5,986 nucleotides of DNA from Patescibacteria group bacterium. GTDB lineage: Bacteria; Patescibacteria; Paceibacteria; Moranbacterales; UBA1568. The stretch covers positions 1 to 5,986 of the forward strand of contig JAUPWD010000030.1 in NCBI GenBank assembly GCA_030916685.1. The letters run 5' to 3'. The position numbers were made by a program, and so were the translations under genes. A model generated the notes under the pieces. That model searched no databases. It was not told the DNA's origin and saw nothing but the letters and a program-made list of their open reading frames with translations. Shown here in pieces: positions 1 through 5,717 of this stretch (positions within the stretch are counted from its first letter, which is position 1; each line of letters opens with the position of its first letter).

Positions 1-110
1 CCGAAGTGATTGTCATTGTACACATTCGCCACCCCGACGAAAGATCCGACCCCGAAGAGAAGGATAAGTGCTGCTGTTATAAATGAAATTCCCTGTTTTT
101 GTTGCTTCAT
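1..110 (-). CDS. Unidentified membrane or exported protein, N-terminal part only
   Basis: This is the 5' end of a gene that continues past the left edge; 36 complete codons are visible. The start is the ATG at 110-108. The protein begins with a short basic and polar head (MKQQKQG) followed by a hydrophobic stretch at about residues 8-29 (ISFITAALILLFGVGSFVGV), then a polar segment (ANVYNDNHFG). That pattern fits either an uncleaved N-terminal membrane anchor or a signal peptide; small residues near 24-29 would allow cleavage, but no clear lipobox cysteine is seen. It lies 92 nt downstream of a glycosyltransferase gene on the same strand, so it may belong to the same polysaccharide locus, for example as an envelope protein. 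The family cannot be named from this fragment. No ribosome binding site is visible; the upstream DNA is A/T only for about 19 nt. Confidence 0.72.
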   Translation of the reverse strand, partial: MKQQKQGISFITAALILLFGVGSFVGVANVYNDNHF

Positions 111-154
111 AAAATATATTTATAAAAATTACCACTCTTTATGTTTCGACCTTA

Positions 155-183
155 CTAGTATATCTTCTAGTATACACTCTAGA
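155..183. repeat. Short 12-bp-spaced direct repeat, CTAGTATA x2 plus CTAGA
   Basis: In the 92-nt gap between the glycosyltransferase stop and the next start, the 8-mer CTAGTATA occurs at 155-162 and 167-174, and a third partial copy CTAGA at 179-183, so the phase is 12 bp throughout. On the minus strand this gives TATACTAG twice, each a possible -10-like element, but no good -35 stands at the right distance. It could be a small operator, a tandem promoter region or chance in AT-rich DNA. The rest of the gap (111-150) is AT-rich, with a weak -10-like TATAAA and nothing else that I recognise. Confidence 0.4.
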
Positions 184-202
184 CGAAGAAAATGGTACAT
201 TC

Positions 203-1363
203 TTACAAACCTGCCACATATAGGAGCATTTTCGAAAATTCATCCGCTGTCCGAACCCAAACGTACTTCTTCGACTGATGTTCTCCCTCACGCGAGAGCC
301 GCTCGGCAAAGGCATGATCTGAGAGAATGGATATCATTGCCCGATACAGCTCATCCGGCTGGTATGGGTCGATCATGATCGCGCCATCGCCCACGATTTC
401 CGGAAACGACGAATTCCGCGAGACAATCGTCGGTACTCCGCATGCCATCGCCTCGAGCGGCGGAAACCCGAATCCCTCGTACATGGACGGATACACGAAG
501 AGCGTTGCGAGATTATACAATGCATGTTTGTCCTCATCAGGAATGAATCCCAGGAGTCGGATGCTCTCCCGATACGGCGAGGACTCGATTTCCCGGAAAA
601 TATCTTCGGATTTCCAGCCCGGACTTCCGGCGAGCACGAGCGGCACAAACTCCTTTTCCCCCAATGATCGCCGGTAGATTTCATAGGCCTGTATGACCGC
701 CTTGATATTCTTCCTCGGCTCGAAAGTACCGACGAAAAGAATATACCGATAGGGAAGATCATATTTTTCCTTCACGCGGAGAAGCTCCGGGTCATTCCTG
801 TTGATACGGACGAATTCTTTGCTGAGTCCACTGTGAACCACCACCACTTTCCGCTCAGGAATGCGATAGTACGAGACGACATCTTGTTTGGTCGAATGGG
901 ATACCGCGATGATAAGTGCTGCTCGACGGCAGAGACCACGAAAATTCACCAGGAGGTGCCAAATGCGCCTCTTCCAGGAGAAAGTCTCCGGATATGCTTC
1001 GAAGGAGAGGTCGTGCGCCGTCACCACGAGCTTCGACTCCCTCGATACAGCCGCGAAGTTCAGATTCGGCATGAAAAAGATATCCGCTCCTCCACAGAGA
1101 AGGTCAAGCTTCGGCCACTGTATATACCACAGGAGTCCGTTCAGTATCTTGTTCGGGATATGAAAGCGCTTCACGCTCACATTCGGATACTCCTGCATCC
1201 AAGCGAAATCAACCGGCAATTCCCCTTGCCAGGCATTATAAAACAAGACATATTCATTCTCCTCATCCTGTTCGAAAAGTTCCCGCAAAAGTCCCGTCAC
1301 GTATTCCTCCACTCCCGTCCGTCGTCCATCCGCCAAACACCGTAGATCAATCGCGATTCGCAT
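203..1363 (-). CDS. GT4-family glycosyltransferase
   Basis: This 386-residue enzyme is a retaining GT-B glycosyltransferase of the GT4 (Glycos_transf_1) type, expected to add a sugar from a nucleotide-sugar donor to a lipid-linked glycan at the inner face of the membrane. The N-terminal acceptor domain starts [10 protein letters not shown] with TGVEEYV at 16-22, matching the usual G-x-G-R-Y loop position, and has the [12 protein letters not shown] segment at 115-126. The linker motif VSHSTK is at 154-159. The C-terminal donor domain has GTFEPRKN at 212-219 and the EX7E pair E296 and E304 in EGFGFPPLE, followed by MACGVP. Length and motif order are normal for the family. The ATG at 1363-1361 gives the natural family N-terminus; no Shine-Dalgarno precedes it. 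The donor and acceptor sugars cannot be read from the sequence. It lies 138 nt after the Wzz-like gene. Confidence 0.93.
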   Translation of the reverse strand: MRIAIDLRCLADGRRTGVEEYVTGLLRELFEQDEENEYVLFYNAWQGELPVDFAWMQEYPNVSVKRFHIPNKILNGLLWYIQWPKLDLLCGGADIFFMPNLNFAAVSRESKLVVTAHDLSFEAYPETFSWKRRIWHLLVNFRGLCRRAALIIAVSHSTKQDVVSYYRIPERKVVVVHSGLSKEFVRINRNDPELLRVKEKYDLPYRYILFVGTFEPRKNIKAVIQAYEIYRRSLGEKEFVPLVLAGSPGWKSEDIFREIESSPYRESIRLLGFIPDEDKHALYNLATLFVYPSMYEGFGFPPLEAMACGVPTIVSRNSSFPEIVGDGAIMIDPYQPDELYRAMISILSDHAFAERLSREGEHQSKKYVWVRTADEFSKMLLYVAGL

Positions 1364-1400
1364 ACATCAATCAGTAAACAATTAACAGATAACAATCAAC

Positions 1401-1430
1401 ATTGAAACATCCCTAAACTTTTCGTGTCAA
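1401..1430 (-). promoter_or_regulatory. Possible promoter for the downstream glycosyltransferase
   Basis: On the minus strand a perfect -35 TTGACA (1430-1425) is followed after 18 nt by TTCAAT (1406-1401), which matches the -10 consensus at four of six positions and has a TGT extended -10 just upstream. It ends 37 nt before the glycosyltransferase start. The spacing and the perfect -35 are in favour; the weak -10 and the AT-rich setting are against. Confidence 0.35.
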
Positions 1431-1470
1431 AAATATCCTCCCCTCCGTAACTTCTCAGCTCTCCTTCCTC

Positions 1471-1513
1471 TGTTTTTTGTTTATTGTTTGTTGTTGTCTG
1501 TTTATTGTTTATT
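1471..1513. repeat. Low-complexity TGTTTATTGTTT repeat in spacer
   Basis: The 12-mer TGTTTATTGTTT occurs at 1478-1489 and again at 1499-1510, a 21-nt period, in a wider T/G-rich tract (AAACAATAAACA on the coding strand). The second copy overlaps the last codons and stop of the Wzz-like gene, so its C-terminal residues NKQ are written by repeat sequence. Related AACAATTAACAG-like words recur at 1376-1400. The remainder of the 138-nt gap holds only the possible promoter at 1401-1430; I see no gene in it. Confidence 0.6.
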
Positions 1514-2131
1514 CCTTGTTTTCTGTACTTCCCAATAATGTGAGAAGAGTGAAAAAAACAATCCAAGAAATATACCAACGGCGACACTCATGGCCAACAC
1601 CTTTTCAAGCGATACCCTCGCATCACGAATGACCGGATCATTCCCGATAATCATAAACCACGATGGATCCCTCGCGTCGCGATTAAGCTCATCAGCATAT
1701 CGATTGAGCGTCTTCACGAGCGCTCCCGCTATCTTCTCGGTCGACTCACTATCTCCTCTCACGTATTCCACACGGATCACCTGTGAAGAAAGTCTGCCCA
1801 CCGTGAAAAAACCGGTCAAATCTTTCGTCCGAAGTGATTCTGTCCCTATGCCTGCCTCATGGAGGACATCCTCGGTACCCCGAGGTGACCCAATCCACCG
1901 CACGACCGTATCAGCAAACCGCTCATCTGCCTGCAGACGATAGAATCCATCATACGTATAATCACTCGTCTGCTGTGATCCGGAACGGGAAATATTGAGA
2001 AGGAGCGTCGCCCCGAACCGATTACCCTGATTTCCCTGCCACACGAGCGCGACGAAGACGATGATACCGAATGTCATCCAAAAAACCCGCTGCTTATTCC
2101 GAAGAATCAATAAATATTCGTAAAGCTCCAT
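1502..2131 (-). CDS. Wzz-like polysaccharide chain-length determinant / co-polymerase
   Basis: This 209-residue protein has the layout of a polysaccharide co-polymerase: a short cytoplasmic head (MELYEYLLILRNKQ), a first membrane helix at about 16-31 (VFWMTFGIIVFVALVW), a middle domain at 32-177 expected outside the cytoplasmic membrane, a second helix at about 178-197 (VLAMSVAVGIFLGLFFSLF), and a short basic tail. Proteins of this kind set the length of polymerised glycan chains with the Wzy polymerase. The EYLLILRNKQ head resembles the usual Wzz/YveK entry sequence. It is smaller than enterobacterial Wzz and has only one proline (P166) ahead of the second helix, where classical Wzz is proline-rich. 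There is no fused tyrosine kinase domain. The family call rests on topology and context. Glycosyltransferase genes flank it on both sides. The ATG at 2131-2129 has no Shine-Dalgarno. Confidence 0.75.
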   Translation of the reverse strand: MELYEYLLILRNKQRVFWMTFGIIVFVALVWQGNQGNRFGATLLLNISRSGSQQTSDYTYDGFYRLQADERFADTVVRWIGSPRGTEDVLHEAGIGTESLRTKDLTGFFTVGRLSSQVIRVEYVRGDSESTEKIAGALVKTLNRYADELNRDARDPSWFMIIGNDPVIRDARVSLEKVLAMSVAVGIFLGLFFSLFSHYWEVQKTRNKQ

Positions 2132-2139
2132 AATGGTGA

Positions 2140-2239
2140 TGAATTTTAAATTCTTAATTTTGAATTTCGATTGAATTTATATTTTCTAAATTTCAAATTT
2201 CTTCTCATTCGACATTGATTCAAAATTCTCAATTCGAAA
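2140..2239. repeat. AT-rich spacer of degenerate GAATTT/AAATTC words
   Basis: The 108-nt gap between the glycosyltransferase stop and the Wzz-like start is very AT-rich and built from overlapping variants of GAATTT, AAATTC and their complements, for example GAATTTTAAATTC at 2141-2153 and TTTTGAATTTCG at 2158-2169. The words are largely self-complementary, so both strands look alike and many weak hairpins are possible. I see no ORF, no convincing promoter and no U-run terminator. Such spacers may be made by slippage or duplication. Confidence 0.55.
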
Positions 2240-3349
2240 TTAAAAATTAGCCTTATGATTCTTAATGGCTTCCTCGATATATTTCCTTATTTTTTCCTTA
2301 AAGATAGCCTTATCGAAACGGAGCGCTCTTCCGCGAATATACTCCGAATCATAATCTTTGTCACGAAATCGCTCCAACGCATCCGCTACCGCATCCGCTG
2401 TCTGCTCTTCGAAGAATACACCCATCTTCCCCTCTTCCAAATGTTCCGGAATATCACCCCCGCGATAGGCGACAATCGGCCGACCCGAGGCCATCGCCTC
2501 GATGGCGACGATACCGAAATCCTCCTCCTGCGGGAAGATGAAGCCCCGACACTCCGCATAATACTTCGGCAAGTCTTCGTCGGGTACCCGTCCGAGAAAT
2601 TCTATCGTATTCCCGGCGAGTTTCTTCAGCCGCTCCATCTCTGGTCCGCGACCAATGATTTTGAGCGGGATATTCAGTCGATTACATGCCTCGATGGCGA
2701 TATCATGCCGCTTGTACGCGATGAGTCGCCCCACCATGAGGAAATAATCCTTCCGATCCACTTCTTTCGCGAGAGAGAAATCACTCACATTCACTGGCGG
2801 GTGGATTACGGTCGACTCTCGTCTGTAATATTTCTGTATCCGCTTTCGTACAAATTCGGAATTGGCGATGATAAGATCCGGGCGATCCGCTGCCGACCGA
2901 TCCCACAGGCGTATCGGAGTCATGAAAAACGGCACGAGCTTTTTGATAAAGGACGGGAGTCCGAAATCCTGCGCGTATTTCTGACAATCATCCCAGGCAT
3001 ACCGCATCGGCGTATGGAGATAACAGATATGGAGTGTCTCCGGACGAGTGAGTATTCCCTTGGCATAGCTCGACGAATCCGACAGGACGATATCGTACTT
3101 CGAGAAATCGAATTGCTCGATCGCGATCGGCATGAGCATGGGGAATGCCCGATGATTTTTCAGCGCCCAGGGAATTTTCTGAAGAAAAGAAGTGTGTATC
3201 CGTTTCCCTTCGAAGACGCCATGCATGGCATCCTTATCATAGAGGAGTGTATGGATCGATGCTTCGGGAAAAAGTTCCGCGAAAGCCTGGAGTACTCGCT
3301 CGGCTCCCCCGTACTGCACCAAATAATCATGAACCAAGGCAATTTTCAT
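2240..3349 (-). CDS. GT4-family glycosyltransferase, WbaZ-like
   Basis: This 369-residue enzyme is a GT-B, GT4-type glycosyltransferase, likely to extend the lipid-linked glycan made by the neighbouring initiating transferase. The N-terminus MKIALVHDYLVQYGGAERV carries the GGAE loop (14-17) typical of WbaZ-like mannosyl-type enzymes. The segment CYLHTPMRYAWD is at 109-120 and ANSEFV at 162-167. The donor domain has GRLIAYKR at 207-214, GRGPE at 233-237 and the EX7E pair E276 and E284 in EDFGIVAIE, followed by AMASGRPIVAY. All expected residues are present and the length is normal. A mannose donor is only a family-based guess. The start lies 2 nt after the stop of the upstream small membrane protein gene, so the two are probably cotranscribed and perhaps translationally coupled. 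A GGGAG stands 14 nt before the ATG, too far to be a normal ribosome binding site. Confidence 0.93.
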   Translation of the reverse strand: MKIALVHDYLVQYGGAERVLQAFAELFPEASIHTLLYDKDAMHGVFEGKRIHTSFLQKIPWALKNHRAFPMLMPIAIEQFDFSKYDIVLSDSSSYAKGILTRPETLHICYLHTPMRYAWDDCQKYAQDFGLPSFIKKLVPFFMTPIRLWDRSAADRPDLIIANSEFVRKRIQKYYRRESTVIHPPVNVSDFSLAKEVDRKDYFLMVGRLIAYKRHDIAIEACNRLNIPLKIIGRGPEMERLKKLAGNTIEFLGRVPDEDLPKYYAECRGFIFPQEEDFGIVAIEAMASGRPIVAYRGGDIPEHLEEGKMGVFFEEQTADAVADALERFRDKDYDSEYIRGRALRFDKAIFKEKIRKYIEEAIKNHKANF

Positions 3350-3351
3350 AC

Positions 3352-3699
3352 TTAGTCATTTTTCTCCCGAAAAGCGAAGTGCACGATCATATGGAGGATG
3401 GAGAGCGCGAGCGCCCCGAGTATCGCTACGCCGAATCCTGCAATCTCAAATCCCGGAACGAGTCGTGCGAGGAACCAAAAGAGAAATCCATTGATGACGA
3501 GGGTGAAGAGCCCGAAGGTCAGCATATTGACTGGAAGCGTCAGTATGAGGAGGATTGGCTTCAAAACCATCGTCACGACGCTCCAAAGCACTGCAAGGAG
3601 GAGTGCCGTCAAGAAACTCTTCACATGAATCCCGGGAACGAGATTGGCAACGACGAGGAACATGAGTGCCGATATCAACCAACGTGCGAGGATCATCAT
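3352..3699 (-). CDS. YvlD-type four-helix membrane protein (phage holin family 4 domain)
   Basis: This 115-residue protein is almost wholly hydrophobic. It shows four likely membrane helices at about 4-21, 27-44, 48-77 (with LTFGLFTLVINGF at 60-72) and 88-109. The block KPILLILTLPVNMLTFGLFT followed by a second VPGF turn is the hallmark of the PF04020 family (named after mycobacterial 4-TMS phage holins; Bacillus YvlD belongs here). The VPG turn occurs twice (21-23 and 81-83), suggesting an internal repeat of a two-helix unit. Despite the family name there is no phage gene nearby, and cellular members have no established lytic role; its job here is unknown. It has its own promoter and is 2 nt ahead of a glycosyltransferase gene. 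The start could be either of two adjacent ATGs (3699 or 3696); neither has a Shine-Dalgarno. Confidence 0.88.
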   Translation of the reverse strand: MMILARWLISALMFLVVANLVPGIHVKSFLTALLLAVLWSVVTMVLKPILLILTLPVNMLTFGLFTLVINGFLFWFLARLVPGFEIAGFGVAILGALALSILHMIVHFAFREKND

Positions 3700-3707
3700 A
3701 CAAAAGT

Positions 3708-3728
3708 AAAAAAGAGGATTACTCCTCT
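3708..3728 (-). terminator. Compact intrinsic terminator after the sugar transferase gene
   Basis: On the minus strand AGAGGA (3728-3723), a GTAA tetraloop and TCCTCT (3718-3713) form a perfect 6-bp stem that runs into six T (3713-3708). It lies 29 nt after the stop of the sugar transferase gene and directly abuts the -10 box of the next promoter. RNA started at that promoter would begin inside the hairpin and lack its 5' arm, so only readthrough RNA would be stopped. Confidence 0.7.
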
Positions 3729-3757
3729 ATTATACGCCATTTTTCAAAGAGAAACAA
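3729..3757 (-). promoter_or_regulatory. Promoter for the YvlD-type protein and glycosyltransferase genes
   Basis: On the minus strand a perfect -10 TATAAT (3734-3729) stands 17 nt after TTGTTT (3757-3752), which keeps the TTG of the -35 consensus. The -35 begins immediately after the TGA stop of the sugar transferase gene. The expected start point is near 3722, giving a leader of about 22 nt before the ATG at 3699. Confidence 0.7.
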
Positions 3758-5176
3758 TCAATTATTTCTTCGTCGGCGGAGGACAGCACCGATGGTCTTG
3801 AGACAGACCGAGAGGTCGAACCAGAGCGACCAATTCTCGATATAAAACACGTCAAGACGATATTCGTCTTCAAATGGGAGATCTGATCGTCCGGAAATCT
3901 GCGCGAGTCCGGTGATGCCCGGCTTGATCGTGAGGAGACGGCGATGATATTCTCGGTACTTCTCCACTTCCCGTGCTTGATGTGGACGCGGTCCGACGAG
4001 ACTCATATTGCCGATAAATACATTGAAAAATTGTGGAAGCTCGTCGAGTGAATATCGCTCGATGAATGCCCCGACTTTCGTCTTGCGTGGATCATCCTTG
4101 ATCTTGTACAAGGGGCCTTTACGAACGCTTCGCTCCTCAATGAGTTCCTTCTCATATGCCACTGCTTCATCGAAATGCGGATTCTCTTTATTGATACAGT
4201 AGCGCCATCGCATATACCGGAATTTGAACACGAAGAATTTCTCGCCATTCTCTCCGAGCCGTTCATTCTTGTATACGGCCGGTCCGGACGGATCCTCGAG
4301 CTTTATCGCCGCTGCGATAAGAAGCATGATCGGAGAGAAAAGAATGATCCCGATGATACTCCCGATGATGTCGAATGCGCGCTTCACGACCTTTCCCCAG
4401 CCATCGAGTGGCGTGTGTTCGAACTCAATGATTGGCTCGCCATTGAACACAGTGAGAGAAAATCGTGATGTTTGGAGCGTCGTCGGGAGATATTTGTACG
4501 CGATATTGTTTATCTCGCAATAATCAAGGAGCTTCTCCTGTTCGCCGTCGGTAATCGTCGGATCACAGAGGATGATCTCGTCGATCCCCTGCTCTTCACG
4601 GATTTCCTTGATATGGGAGATGCTCGCATCCTCGATATTCCCCACCACCTTATATCCGAGAGAAAGTTTATTCTTAAAAATCCGAACCATCGATTTGATC
4701 TTGCCGTTCGTCCCGATGAGGAGCACCCGATGTACACCAATTCCTTTGTTCACGAGGAACCACTGCTGAACGCTACGAAGGAGATACCGTGCGAACACGA
4801 CATAGAACACCGCGAGCATCCAGCCGGCGAGGATGATGAAACGCGAGGAAAACCATTCCCGCTTGAGAAAGATCGCGACGATGAGGATGATCAGCACGAG
4901 CGACGTCGCCTTGAACACGACGAAAGCCTCCTGCCAGAACCGCCTCGTCACCCGCATACGATACAATCCTTCCAGCGCGTACACCGCGAGGAAAAAAGGC
5001 GTTATCAGGAGAACGATTTCCAAATAATCCTGGAACGGAAAATTATAGAGCTTTTCCTTGACCGCGAGAATCTGGGGAATATCGCGAACGGCGAACGCAG
5101 TGAGTGCCGCGAGCACAATCATGAAATAGTCGACGGGAACCTGGAGCGCACCAAAAATGATTTCTGATCGTTTCAT
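3758..5176 (-). CDS. Polyprenyl-phosphate sugar-phosphate transferase (WbaP/WcaJ type)
   Basis: This 472-residue membrane enzyme should start glycan assembly by moving a sugar-1-phosphate from a nucleotide sugar to undecaprenyl phosphate on the cytoplasmic face. The N-terminal half has four membrane helices at about 12-30, 52-70, 88-104 and 111-130. A Rossmann-like domain follows, with VLLIGTNGK at 151-159. The catalytic bacterial sugar transferase domain (PF02397) starts at KRAFDIIGS (265-273) with a membrane-embedded helix to about 291. It contains KFRYM (318-322), the catalytic pair D378-E379 in SLDELPQ, GPRP at 395-398 and [12 protein letters not shown] at 419-430. A stretch of about 40 residues (323-361) separates KFRYM from KDDPR, longer than in compact relatives. 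KFRYM has Y where S is common. The sugar (glucose, galactose or other) cannot be told. The ATG at 5176-5174 follows an in-frame TAA six codons upstream and has no Shine-Dalgarno. Confidence 0.95.
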   Translation of the reverse strand: MKRSEIIFGALQVPVDYFMIVLAALTAFAVRDIPQILAVKEKLYNFPFQDYLEIVLLITPFFLAVYALEGLYRMRVTRRFWQEAFVVFKATSLVLIILIVAIFLKREWFSSRFIILAGWMLAVFYVVFARYLLRSVQQWFLVNKGIGVHRVLLIGTNGKIKSMVRIFKNKLSLGYKVVGNIEDASISHIKEIREEQGIDEIILCDPTITDGEQEKLLDYCEINNIAYKYLPTTLQTSRFSLTVFNGEPIIEFEHTPLDGWGKVVKRAFDIIGSIIGIILFSPIMLLIAAAIKLEDPSGPAVYKNERLGENGEKFFVFKFRYMRWRYCINKENPHFDEAVAYEKELIEERSVRKGPLYKIKDDPRKTKVGAFIERYSLDELPQFFNVFIGNMSLVGPRPHQAREVEKYREYHRRLLTIKPGITGLAQISGRSDLPFEDEYRLDVFYIENWSLWFDLSVCLKTIGAVLRRRRNN

Positions 5177-5217
5177 GTAAGAAAAGATGACGGGTTAGAA
5201 AAAAGGAGGCCGACGGA

Positions 5218-5252
5218 AGCGGACGCACCGCTCAAAAAGCGGAACGACCGCT
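5218..5252 (-). promoter_or_regulatory. Tandem leader hairpins, attenuator-like
   Basis: In the leader of the sugar transferase gene the minus strand reads AGCGG, five bases, CCGCT, five bases, AGCGG, five bases, CCGCT (segments at 5252-5248, 5242-5238, 5232-5228 and 5222-5218). Segments 1:2, 2:3 and 3:4 can each form a 5-bp GC-rich hairpin, and these choices exclude one another. Pair 1:2 runs into five T, like a weak intrinsic terminator. It could be a small attenuator or simply a 20-nt tandem duplication. The rest of the leader (5177-5297) has no ORF that I can support. Confidence 0.45.
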
Positions 5253-5297
5253 GAGTAATTTGGAAGACCTCACTATTGCAAAAAATCAAACACCCTT

Positions 5298-5326
5298 ATT
5301 ATACCACTTTTAGCAACTGTTCAGTA
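5298..5326 (-). promoter_or_regulatory. Extended -10 promoter for the sugar transferase gene
   Basis: A perfect TATAAT on the minus strand (5303-5298) is preceded directly by TGG (5306-5304), the extended -10 motif. The -35 position (about 5326-5321, TACTGA) is poor and lies within the arm of the adjoining inverted repeat. The block GTGGTATAATA is identical to that of the rnpB promoter, which supports it. The expected start is near 5291, giving a leader of about 115 nt. Confidence 0.65.
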
Positions 5327-5360
5327 TCTCACTGCAGGAGATACTGAACAGTTGCTAAAA
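5308..5360. repeat. Perfect 23-bp inverted repeat with 7-nt loop
   Basis: The arms at 5308-5330 and 5338-5360 are exact reverse complements over 23 bp (each arm begins TTTTAGCAACTGTTCAGTAT on its own strand), with the loop ACTGCAG. It begins 9 nt after the 3' end of rnpB and ends 4 nt before the -10 region of the next promoter. There is no U-run on either side, so it is not a standard intrinsic terminator, and no target-site duplication is obvious. Possible roles are protecting or ending the rnpB transcript, a REP- or MITE-like mobile palindrome, or a regulator site. Confidence 0.85.
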
Positions 5361-5368
5361 CCTTCTTT

Positions 5369-5717
5369 CATTCAAAACAGACGTGTAAGCCGGATTCTGT
5401 TTCCACCGAAATGGAATGACCATCATTTATCTGGGACTCTTGTTACCAAGAGACTCAAGCGATTCTCTCCGACTTGCGTCGGAGCACGATCTTGCTTCCA
5501 GGTAAGGATTTAGCCGTTTCACCCTCTCCCTCTCAGGAAAGATTCACCCCGAAGGGTGCCCGCGACCTTTCGTTCGCAAGCGTCTCTGTTCGCACCTCGT
5601 AAGTCACCTTAGACGGGCGTTACCCGCTACCCTTCTCCGACTTGCGTCGGAGTGAAAGTCCGGACTTTCCTCTCCTTTTGTTGCCAAAAGAAGCGATGAT
5701 CTGGTCTGTTTTGAATG
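5369..5717 (-). ncRNA. rnpB: RNase P RNA (catalytic RNA of ribonuclease P)
   Basis: This 349-nt RNA is the ribozyme that removes 5' leaders from precursor tRNAs. The ends pair in a perfect 14-bp P1 (5717-5704 with 5382-5369). The P4 strands are clear: GAGGAAAGTCCGG at 5672-5660 and ACAGAATCCGGCTTA at 5400-5386. Relative to E. coli, P4 has a compensated change (G-C to A-U), good evidence for a working RNA. P2 pairs GATCATC with GATGGTC. P3 has a GCAA loop (near 5674-5693), P9 a GTGA loop, P12 a TTCG-capped tip, P18 a GTAA loop (5452-5437) and a P19 hairpin is present (5416-5401). P13, P14, P16 and P17 appear missing, and the P15 arm ends in a simple GCAA hairpin without a GGU motif. Two identical hairpins lie at 5652-5635 and 5484-5467. 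It is expressed from its own promoter just after pheT. The helix assignment was done by eye. Confidence 0.97.

Noticed and set aside
10..378. 122-codon open frame on the plus strand at the left edge
   Set aside because: It overlaps a minus-strand start, an intergenic gap and the end of a glycosyltransferase gene; no domain or start signal.
1376..1513. CRISPR-like array
   Set aside because: The repeats are short, degenerate and low-complexity, without uniform spacers or cas genes.
1396..1587. 63-codon minus-strand frame overlapping the Wzz-like gene end
   Set aside because: It is out of frame with the Wzz-like gene and its middle (NNKQTTTNNKQK) is only the translated low-complexity repeat.
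2255..3355. 366-codon open frame on the plus strand
   Set aside because: It lies wholly antisense to a well-supported GT4 gene, has no recognisable domain, and its composition (many I, R, E, H) is what the reversed codons of that gene would give.
3352..3699. Phage lysis gene, because of the holin family name
   Set aside because: There is no endolysin, spanin or other phage gene nearby, and the family is widespread as an ordinary cellular membrane protein.
3145..3801. 218-codon open frame on the plus strand
   Set aside because: It spans two minus-strand genes, a promoter and a terminator, and encodes an implausible E/R/H-rich sequence without a domain.
4472..5167. 231-codon open frame on the plus strand
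   Set aside because: Antisense shadow of the sugar transferase membrane and Rossmann parts; its highly charged, low-complexity product is a by-product of hydrophobic codons read backwards.
5201..5208. AAAGGAGG on the plus strand as a ribosome binding site
   Set aside because: No plus-strand start or coding frame follows it; on the real coding strand it is a pyrimidine tract in the sugar transferase leader.
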